Of a stretch of 64,000 nucleotides of DNA, positions 49,901 through 61,900 are shown one piece after another. Made by a program: the position numbers and the translations under genes. The notes under the pieces were generated by a model, which did not search any database, was not told where the DNA came from, and was given only the letters and a program-made list of their open reading frames with translations. Within the stretch, counting starts at the first letter, position 1; each line of letters starts with the position of its first letter. Source of the DNA: Apostichopus japonicus (lineage: Eukaryota > Echinodermata > Holothuroidea > Aspidochirotida > Stichopodidae); contig NC_092573.1 of NCBI RefSeq assembly GCF_037975245.1, forward strand, positions 26,443,265-26,507,264. The letters are read 5' to 3'.

Positions 49901-52900
49901 CTGCTGCTTCTACATTCACAGACCTAAGATAATATCTATCAATCATTAATACACCTACCCTGATCAGCAATAGCTGCTGCTTCTATATTCACAGACCTAA
50001 GATAATATCTATCAATTATTAATACACCTACCCTGATCAGCAATAGCTGCTGCTTCTATATTCACAGACCTAAGATAATATCCATCAATCATTAATTCAC
50101 CTACCCTGATCAGCAATAGCTGCTACTTCTATATTCACAGACCTAAGATAATATCCATCAATCATTAATACACCTACCCTGATCAGCAATAGCTGCTGCT
50201 TCTATATTCACAGACCTAAGATAATATCTATCAATCATTAATACACCTACCCTGATCAGCAATAGCTGCGGCTTCTATATTTACAGACCTAAGATAATAT
50301 CCATCAATCATTAATACACCTACCCTGATCAGCAATAGCTGCTGCTTCTATATTCACAGACCTAAGATAATATCCATCAATCATTAATACACCTACCCTG
50401 ATCAGCAATAGCTGCTGCTTCTATATTCACAGACCTAAGATAATATCCATCAATCATTAATACACCTACCCTGATCAGCAATAGCTGCTGCTTCTATATC
50501 ACAGACCTAAGATAATATCTATCAATCATTAATACACCTACCCTGATCAGCAATAGCTGCTGCTTCTATATTCACAGACCTAAGATAATATCTATCAATC
50601 ATTAATACACCTACCCTGATCAGCAATAGCTGTTGCTTCTATATTCACAGACCTAAGATAATATCCATCAATCATTAATACACCTACCCTGATCAGCAAT
50701 AGCTGCTGCTTCTATATTCACAGACCTACTCAATATCCATAAATCATTAATACACCTACCCTGATCAGCAATAGCTGCTGCTTCTATATTTACAGACCTA
50801 AGATGATATCCATAAATCATTAATACACCTACCCTGATCAGCAATAGCTGCTGCTTCTATATTTACAGACCTAAGATGATATCCATAAATCATTAATACA
50901 CCTACCCTGATCAGCAATAGCTGCTGCTTCTATATTTACAGACCTAAGATAATATCCATCAATCATTAATACACCTACCCTGATCAGCAATAGCTGCTGC
51001 TTCTATATTCACAGACCTAAGATAATATCCATCAATCATTAATACACCTACCCTGATCAGCAATAGCTGCTGCTTCTATATTCACAGACCTAAGATAATA
51101 TCTATCAATCATTAATACACCTACCCTGATCAGCAATAGCTGCTGCTTCTATATTCACAGACCTAAGATAATATCCATCAATCATTAATACACCTACCCT
51201 GATCAGCAATAGCAGCTGCTTCTATATTCACAGACCTACACAATATCCATCAATCATTAATACACCTACCCTGATCAGCAATAGCTGCTGCTTCTATATT
51301 CACAGACCTAAGATAATATCAATCAATCATTAATACACCTACCCTGATCAGCAATAGCTGCTGCTTCTATATTCACAGACCTAAGATAATATCTATCAAT
51401 CATTAATACACCTACCCTGATCAGCAATTGCTGCTGCTTCTATATTCACAGACCTACTCAATATCCATAAATCATTAATACACCTACCCTGATCAGCAAT
51501 AGCTGCTGCTTCTATATTCACAGACCTAAGATAATATCCATCAATCATTAATACACCTACCCTGATCAGCAATAGCTGCTGCTTCTATATTCACAGACCT
51601 AAGATAATATCCATCAATCATTAATACACCTACCCTGATCAGCAATTGCTGCTGCTTCTATATTCACAGACCTACTCAATATCCATAAATCATTAATACA
51701 CCTACCCTGATCAGCAATAGCTGCTGCTTCTATATTCACAGACCTAAGATAATATCCATCAATCATTAATACACCTACCCTGATCAGCAATAGCTGCTGC
51801 TTCTATATTCACAGACCTACTCAATATCCATAAATCATTAATACACCTACCCTGATCCCTAATAGCTGCATCTTCTAGCTTTTCAAATATATCTATAGCT
51901 CTGTAGCTCCTCATCTTCACCAATGCAAAAGTCACCAATGCAATGGCATAGTTGTCAGTGATATTATCCACCCTTACTTCCAAACACTGGATGCCATTCA
52001 CAATGGTCTCATCCTGTTGACAACAGAAAGATAAGATCATAATAAAGAGATATTCTGGTGACTGATTGCTTAGCATCTGCAGTTAGAAACCATATCCAAA
52101 TAGCATTTTGTATTGTGATTATAGGAAGTTTTCAAATTTGGTGATATTTACTAAATGCCTCTGGCAACAGCAGGATGAATGATGATGTCATGGCAAATGA
52201 GGTGACAGTAACATTTTTCTTGGTGATATTTCAACCACTTAGCACCACAGAGGAACTAATATTTACACAAAAAAAGATGCATTTTGATGAAATTCTAACT
52301 ACAGAGAAAATTGACAGCAATTAATACAAACAATGTAAATGTATCAAGTTTCAAGAATAAATCAACAGGAAGATGACAATAGCCTATGAAGTGAACCTTT
52401 GCAAGTCATCTGCCTGATGACATCACAGACAATAAGGCAGATGGACTTCAAAACTTGTGGTACTGCACCAGGGTTCTGGCTGTTGTTGTCATAATATCAG
52501 AGCTCAAAAGGTTTAAACCAAATTTGTTGTGTGCAATAATTTTGGTTGTGCCAAATCAGCTAAAAGCACTCAAACCAATGAAGAAAATGAAATTCCATGT
52601 TCGTATTCAGTTTATTAATGTAAAATATAGTCAAATGTAATTAAATTTGTGCAAAAAGGGGATTCACAAACTTTGTATTCCTTGGTAAGGGCTGTTAAGC
52701 CTCCATGAGTGGTGATGTCATAGGGCCTAAGATCATAGGGCCTAAAATTCAGCAAATATGTGTTGCAAACTCCTCCTAACTGTAAGGGTCATAGGAATAT
52801 CACATGGAATCAGTCCACTCAACTAACTGTTCTTAACATCTATTAATTAAATGAATAGGGGGTATGTCACAAACAAGAAAATCATATTTATCCTGGCTGG

Positions 52901-55900
52901 TATCTTTCAGGGTCATATCCAGGTGAAGAAGAATCAATCTTTATCATGATTTTCACACACATGTTTTGTTTTAACTATCACTGTGTATGGTTGCTGTGTT
53001 TTAGTTCTTTCAATAATAACTTTCAAGGAAACCATAGTTTGTTTAAGTTGTTGTTTTTTGTATCCCCTGTCATCGGTACTTGAAGTTCATGGATGTGTGC
53101 CTGTGCATGAGCAGTTTGTGCCTAGTCTGCATCATACCCTCAAAGTTCACATAACCACATCATGGGACAGGATCTTTAAATCTAAGCATTGCCTAGTTTT
53201 ATATTATAGTTTTTCTCAACCCATAGTGAAGAGAAGGGAAGCACAGATATTCACATAAGCAGGGTGAGGCTATAGGATGCAGATCATTGTCTGGAAAAAA
53301 GAACAATTGTCTTATCAGGAAGGGGCTTTAAGTTGAATGAGTGCACTTATAGATCAAAGGGGTTTTACAATTAAATTTATACTGACTAATACACCATGCC
53401 TGAATTTCTTTTGAGCATGTATACGCAACCAACAAAACTAGTTTGTTTCTTTGATATCTGAGCACTTATGTCAAATTTGCAGTAATCTACCTTAGACATG
53501 TTGCATTTAGCCAATATTACTGCAAATTTGCTCTCTTATACAAGTTTTCAAGAGGCAAGGTAAGCCCACCCACAACATTTTTTGCCTGATGCCAACATGC
53601 CAGAAGCCATAGCGGCCCCTAGGAATGCTGGTATTAATTGTGCAACTAATTGGCCTCTAAGAATCTTGATGCTTAAGTAGTTGAATGTACACACAGGCCA
53701 AGCTGACTGTGTAATTGTGATGAAAAATGGCAGATGAAGTTAGCTAGACCAGACGGAGCCCAACATCATTTAGGCGGTGTATCTAATATGTTTGACACAA
53801 CTACTTAGGCATATATGGTCGGGTTGGAGGTTTCCCCCTCTAGCATAGGGCAGGAAAATACGCTATGGGTGTGGAACAATTGCATTAGACCTGAAGCCTA
53901 ACTTGTAGTTTAAATCATATCATTGCAAATTTTGCTAGTGACATGTTGGTCCAACCATTTATAGCTTGTTCTCAATTCTGCAAGTTTAACAAATTAGTTG
54001 AGGTGCCTGGTAAACTCAGCGACTAAATAACACTTTCAATGTTCAATTTAATTTACTTGGATTGATATAATTACTATGTAGATATAGTGCATGGTTATAC
54101 TTAATACGCACATACTGTGCATTGGAGAGAGACTATGTGGGCCCTACAGGCTGTGCATTGGTAATTGTCACTATGTACTATGTACATAAATGTCATGGGT
54201 GCTAATTACTACTGTATGTGAAGTTCATGGGTGAGTACTATATATATACAATGCTAAGGTGATAGCTACTTTGTACCTACAGTACATGGGTGAGGATAAT
54301 TACTACATGAATATGTACATACAGCATGTTAGTGTTGCATGATATGTTACATATATACTTAAATATATCTAATCAGTAAGCACTACTTCAGCATAGTGCA
54401 AATAGACATCTCAGCATGAAGCTTACCTGTAAGTCAATTCCTGTTTCACAAATTGCAAGTAAAATGTAAGCAGTTAAAGTAATTTCATCATTGACACCAC
54501 CCTGCAACAGAATGAAGAGGATGTCCATTTGGTGCAACAGATATTCAACAATTATACACAACAGACAATGTCTAATTAATGTAGGCCTATTGTTTGACTG
54601 GATAAAAATTCTGACCGATGAGCCTTTTGCAAGAAATCAACCAACTTGGCAGCTTAATTTTAACGATATGATATTTTAATAATATAATTTTACTGATGTA
54701 ACAAGCTCAAATGTTGTATTTTTGAAATATGGTAAAGTCAAAATGTAAAACTGATTGAAACATTATCTTTAATCTTTCAAGAGAATGACAGCTAAAAGAT
54801 CTCCAAAAGTTCCAATAGCCAATATACAGTTTCAAATTTGTTGAAATGTGTGATTATCTCTAGCAAAGGGTAGATAAAATGACATCACATGGTCTTAACG
54901 ACAAAAATAACTTTTCTCTACAACTAGAGTTAAAATTTCTTCTAGTCACTACATAAATGAACTCATTAATGAATATTCAAATCATCATTTGCATAAGTTA
55001 TTTAATTAACTAGAAAGCAGTGCATATATTAAGTTATGGTACAGTATTTGAGCAGTTTCCCTAATATCTGATCTTCAACCTTTGGTGGTGTAATGCTAAG
55101 CAAGCATATATACAAACTTGTAACTAATTCTAGCAGCTTCTGAAGAGTGAAAACAAAGAGTTATCTAGAATATATGCAAAATCTCAAATAAGCTCGATCT
55201 CCCAAAAATTTATGGACATTGTGCCTGGAAACTGCAGTATGATGACAGAGGAAGGGTAGAGTCAGTACCGCTAAATGCCTGTGATCTACAACAATAAATG
55301 TGGTGTTGCTTGATACTTACCTGCATGGCTTTGTGAATGACTCGCCCCCTATTTCTGAAACATCCTGTGGTGGAGTCTTGCAGTGAGCTCAACCATCTTA
55401 CACTCACAAGCAAATCTTTTTCATCAATTGTTACAAAATTTTGTGCTTGAGCAAAGGAGCGAACCACAAAGGCTGTAAGCCATGCACTTCCTTCACCATC
55501 ATAGCTTCCAAATGCTGAGTATGAACCATCAGCATGACGAAACTTCAACTCTTTCTGGTAGCCAATCAAAATATTTTCTCTGGCTTTGGTCTCTATAGCA
55601 ACATTGTTTTGGTCAGAGTTGATGAAGTAAAGTAGGACGTATATGTTGGGTACCAGTCCAAGCATGTTTTGCTCACCGCATCCACTAGGAATTCTTATCA
55701 AATTTTCTAAGTTTGAAAGGGTTGGGCCCAGTAGGTCACCTAGAAGGAAAAGAAAGAAGATTTAAAACAAGCCTGGCAGAATCCTGATGGAGCCAAAAGT
55801 CCTACAAGATCTCTGTACAGCCTGCAAATTGTTTAAGTTGCTTTTTGAATGTCCAAGCAATGTAAAATAAACAAATTACATTGAAATAATTAAATCAAGT

Positions 55901-58900
55901 GATATGCACTGTCATTGTTAAACAATAAGGACATCCCTTTTGCAGGAATTATCAAACAATCACCCTTTCAATCTATTATGTTTCACTGACCAATCATATC
56001 AGAGTAGAATGTCTTAACAGAAATCCCTGCACCATGTATGGACTAATGTTGTACAAATCATGTACATTATTTCCAGGACTCAGACCTGGTTGTGAAGGAT
56101 TCAGAGTCAGTATCAGCAGACTAATTTACGACAGAATCATTGTATTTCACAAAAATATCCATGTCCATAAATGCTTTTTGTCTCCAGTATTTGAAGTTTA
56201 CTCTGTAATCTCCTTCTGCTGGTGCATTATCGTGGAATATTTACAAGTCACAATGTTCCTTTTAACACAGCTCAGGTAATTAGGGATTTGAAAGGGTGTT
56301 GCTATTAAGCTTTCTCATGCTTGTGTAGGCCTATTCATTTTTATCAGATTTTGTTTGACATAAGAACAAAAAGGCTGCTTAGTAATGTTGTTAGCATTGT
56401 TATTTCATGTGTATTATGATCTAATCATTGTAGTCTATTCAATGTACATGAAACAACCAAGAAGCCAAATGGCTAATTAGTGATTCCTTGCCACATTTCA
56501 TATTAGGATATTACTGTAACACTGCAGATTTCAAGTACTGACCACAGCTGAATTTGCATGATCAGCTGGGTTATTGTACTCGAGTGGACCTCTTTATGTG
56601 GTTTCATACCTTGACCTCTGGTAACCTCAGCTGACCACCTCTGCAAAAACTTTGTAGAGAGTAGAAACCCAAACAGTCCATCAAAGTTTCAATTACAGAA
56701 TAAAGATCTTATCAGTGTTCTCACTAAGATACACCCACATACCAAGCATGAAGTTAATGCATCATGCCCTTCTGAGTTATAGTGTTTTCAAACCAAGGGC
56801 AATTACACACATGCCATCGCTACCACATAGATTCCTTGTTTATTGCCTGGCACTCTCTTAGCTACATCAACCAATCCAGCTGACTGATCTAGTGGGTCCA
56901 TGCAGTGCATCACAATGTTAGACAACATTGGTAAAGGGGCTTGAAACATTTTACAACAATGATATTTCCACATCAAATGTTTGACAGGGCAAGCAGGGGG
57001 TATCCTGACAAGATTAATGAGGGATCATGCCCCATTCCATTCATGTTTGACAGGGCAGGCAGGGGGTATCCTGACAAGATTTATGAGAGATCATGCCCAT
57101 CCCTTTCATGTTTGACAGGGGAGGCAGGGGGTTTCCTAACAAGATTAATGAGGGATCATGCCCCATCCCTTTCATGTTTGACAGGGCAGGCAGGGGGTTT
57201 CCTAACAAGATTTATGAGGGATCATGCCCCATCCCTTTCATGTTTGACAGGGCAGGCAGGGGGTTTCCTAACAAGATTAATGAGGGATCATGCCCCATCC
57301 CTTTCATGTTTGACAGGGCAGGCAGGGGGTTTCCTAACAAGATTTATGAGGGATCATGCCCCATCCCTTTCATGTTTGACAGGGGAGGCAGGGGGTTTCC
57401 TAACAAGATTAATGAGGGATCATGCCCCATCCCTTTCATGTTTGACAGGGCAGGCAGGGGGTTTCCTAACAAGATTTATGAGGGATCATGCCCCATCCCT
57501 TTCATGTTTGACAGGGCAGGCAGGGGGTTTCCTAACAAGATTAATGAGGGATCATGCCCCATCCCTTTCATGTTTGACAGGGGAGGCAGGGGGTTTCCTA
57601 ACAAGATTAATGAGGGATCATGCCCCATCCCTTTCATGTTTGACAGGGCAGGCAGGGGGTTTCCTAACAAGATTAATGAGGGATCATGCCCCATCCCTTT
57701 CATGTTTGACAGGGCAGGCAGGGGGTTTCCTAACAAGATTAATGAGGGATCATGCCCCATCCCTTTCATGTTTGACAGGGCAGGCAGGGGGTTTCCTAAC
57801 AAGATTTATGAGGGATCATGCCCCATCCCTTTCATGTTTGACAGGGCAGGCAGGGGGTTTCCTAACAAGATTAATGAGGGATCATGCCCCATCCCTTTCA
57901 TGTTTGACAGGGCAGGCAGGGGGTTTCCTAACAAGATTTATGAGGGATCATGCCCCATCCCTTTCATGTTTGATAGGGGAGGCAGGGGGTTTCCTAACAA
58001 GATTAATGAGGGATCATGCCCCATCCCTTTCATGTTTGACAGGGGAGGCAGGGGGTTTCCTAACAAGATTAATGAGGGATCATGCCCCATCCCTTTCATG
58101 TTTGACAGGGCAGGCAGGGGGTTTCCTAACAAGATTAATGAGGGATCATGCCCCATCCCTTTCATGTTTGACAGGGCAGGCAGGGGGTTTCCTAACAAGA
58201 TTTATGAGGGATCATGCCCCATCCCTTTCATGTTTGACAGGGGAGGCAGGGGGTTTCCTAACAAGATTAATGAGGGATCATGCCCCATCCCTTTCATGTT
58301 TGACAGGGCAGGCAGGGGGTTTCCTAACAAGATTAATGAGGGATCATGCCCCATCCCTTTCATGTTTGACAGGGCAGGCAGGGGGTTTCCTAACAAGATT
58401 TATGAGGGATCATGCCCCATCCCTTTCATGTTTGACAGGGGAGGCAGGGGGTTTCCTAACAAGATTTATGAGGGATCATGCCCCATCCCTTTCATGTTTG
58501 ACAGGGGAGGCAGGGGGTTTCCTAACAAGATTAATGAGGGATCATGCCCCATCCCTTTCATGTTTGACAGGGGAGGCAGGGGGTTTCCTAACAAGATTAA
58601 TGAGGGATCATGCCCCATCCCTTTCATGTTTGACAGGGCAGGCAGGGGGTTTCCTAACAAGATTAATGAGGGATCATGCCCCATCCCTTTCATGTTTGAC
58701 AGGGCAGGCAGGGGGTTTCCTAACAAGATTTATGAGGGATCATGCCCCATCCCTTTCATGTTTGACAGGGGAGGCAGGGGGTTTCCTAACAAGATTAATG
58801 AGGGATCATGCCCCATCCCTTTCATGTTTGACAGGGGAGGCAGGGGGTTTCCTAACAAGATTAATGAGGGATCATGCCCCATCCCTTTCATGTTTGACAG

Positions 58901-61900
58901 GGGAGGCAGGGGGTTTCCTAACAAGATTAATGAGGGATCATGCCCCATCCCTTTCATGTTTGACAGGGGAGGCAGGGGGTTTCCTAACAAGATTAATGAG
59001 GGATCATGCCCCATCCCTTTCATGTTTGACAGGGCAGGCAGGGGGTTTCCTAACAAGATTAATGAGGGATCATGCCCCATCCCTTTCATGTTTGACAGGG
59101 CAGGCAGGGGGTTTCCTAACAAGATTTATGAGGGATCATGCCCCATCCCTTTCATGTTTGACAGGGCAGGCAGGGGGTTTCCTAACAAGATTAATGAGGG
59201 ATCATGCCCCATCCCTTTCATGTTTGACAGGGGAGGCAGGGGGTTTCCTAACAAGATTAATGAGGGATCATGCCCCATCCCTTTCATGTTTGACAGGGCA
59301 GGCAGGGGGTTTCCTAACAAGATTAATGAGGGATCATGCCCCATCCCTTTCATGTTTGACAGGGGAGGCAGGGGGTTTCCTAACAAGATTAATGAGGGAT
59401 CATGCCCCATCCCTTTCATGTTTGACAGGGCAGGCAGGGGGTTTCCTAACAAGATTAATGAGGGATCATGCCCCATCCCTTTCATGTTTGACAGGGGAGG
59501 CAGGGGGTTTCCTAACAAGATTTATGAGGGATCATGCCCCATCCCTTTCATGTTTGATAGGGGAGGCAGGGGGTTTCCTAACAAGATTTATGAGGGATCA
59601 TGCCCCATCCCTCTCCCGACTGGTTGGGCTACTGAACATAAATAACCCTGATACATTTGGAAATTTGCTTATCTGTCAATACTCTCTGTAAATTTTTTAT
59701 TTTTATCTCCTACCTCTCCTCTACCCATGGATTCTTTCTTTCTTCTCTCCATCCCTTGTTTACTAATCCCCTTAGATCTATCTCTGTGTGTACACCATGC
59801 TCATTAACCTGTCTGTATTCTGTGCGTGCATGTATTTGTCCTTTCTGTTACTGTACATAGCGTGTCATTCAGCTTCTGTACAGTTCTACATTACAAGCAT
59901 GGCTTTAACTGGACAGTGCAGTTCTACATTACAAGCATGGCTTTAACTGGACCAGTGCAGTTCTACATTACAAGCATGGATTTAACTGGACAGTGCAGTT
60001 CTACATACAAGCATGGATTTAACTGGACCTGTACAGTTCTACATTACAAGCATAGCTTTAACTGGACCAGTGCAGTTCTACATTACAAGCATGGATTTAA
60101 CTGGACCAGTACAGTTCTACATTACAAGCATGGATTTAACTGGAGCAGTGCAGTTCTACATACAAGCATGGCTTTAACTGGACCAGTGCAGATCTACATT
60201 TCAAGCATGGATTTAACTGGACCAGTGCAGTTCTACATTACAAGCATAGATTTAACTGGACCTGTACAGTTCTACATTACAAGCATAGCTTTAACTGGAC
60301 CAGTGCAGTTCTACATTACAAGCATGGATTTAACTGGACAGTACAGTTCTACATTACAAGCATAGCTTTAACTGGACCAGTGCAGTTCTACATTACAAGC
60401 ATGAATTTAACTGGACAGTACAGTTCTACATTACAAGCATGGCTTTAACTGGACCAGTGCAGATCTACATTTCAAGCATGGATTTAACTGGACCAGTGCA
60501 GTTCTACATTACAAGCATAGATTTAACTGGACCTGTACAGTTCTACATTACAAGCATAGCTTTAACTGGACCAGTGCAGTTCTACATTACAAGCATGGAT
60601 TTAACTGGACAGTACAGTTCTACATTACAAGCATGGATTTAACTGGAGCAGTGCAGTTCTACATACAAGCATGGATTTAACTGGACCTGTACAGTTCTAC
60701 ATTACAAGCATGGCTTTAACTGGACAGTGCAGTTCTACATACAAGCATGGCTTTAACTGGACCAGTGCAGATCTACATTTCAAGCATGGATTTAACTGGA
60801 CCAGTGCAGTTCTACATTACAAGCATAGATTTAACTGGACCTGTACAGTTCTACATTACAAGCATAGCTTTAACTGGACCAGTGCAGTTCTACATTACAA
60901 GCATGGATTTAACTGGACAGTACAGTTCTACATTACAAGCATGGATTTAACTGGAGCAGTGCAGTTCTACATACAAGCATGGATTTAACTGGACCTGTAC
61001 AGTTCTACATTACAAGCATAGCTTTAACTGGACCAGTGCAGTTCTACATACAAGCATGGATTTAACTGGACCTGTACAGTTCTACATTACAAGCATAGCT
61101 TTAACTGGACCAGTGCAGTTCTACATACAAGCATGGATTTAACTGGACCTGTACAGTTCTACATTACAAGCATAGCTTTAACTGGACCAGTGCAGTTCTA
61201 CATTACAAGCATGGATTTAACTGGACAGTGCAGTTCTACATACAAGCATGGCTTTAACTGGACCAGTGCAGTTCTACATTACAAGCATGGCTTTAACTGG
61301 ACAGTGCAGTTCTACATACAAGCATGGCTTTAACTGGACAGTGCAGTTCTACATACAAGCATGGATTTAACTGGACCTGTACAGTTCTACATTACAAGCA
61401 TAGCTTTAACTGGACCAGTGCAGTTCTACATTACAAGCATAGCTTTAACTGGACCAGTGCAGTTCTACATTACAAGCATGGATTTAACTGGACAGTGCAG
61501 TTCTACATACAAGCATGGCTTTAACTGGACCAGTGCAGTTCTACATTACAAGCATGGCTTTAACTGGACAGTGCAGTTCTACATACAAGCATGGCTTTAA
61601 CTGGACAGTGCAGTTCTACATACAAGCATGGATTTAACTGGACCAGTGCAGTTCTACATTACAAGCATGAATTTAACTGGACAGTGCAGTTCTACATTAC
61701 AAGCATAGATTTAACTGGACCAGTGCAGATCTACATTACAAGCATGGCTTTAACTGGACAGTGCAGTTCTACATTACAAGCATGGATTTAACTGGACCTG
61801 TGCAGTTCTACATTACAAGCATGGATTTAACTGGAGCAATGCAGTTCTACATTGCAAGCATGGATTTAACTGGACCAGTGCAGTTCTACATTACAAGCAT

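Noticed and set aside
56941-59691. 916- and 850-codon open frames (plus) and several minus-strand frames
   Set aside because: Products of a 66-bp repeat without stops; open in overlapping frames at once, inside an intron of another gene, with no start context or domain.
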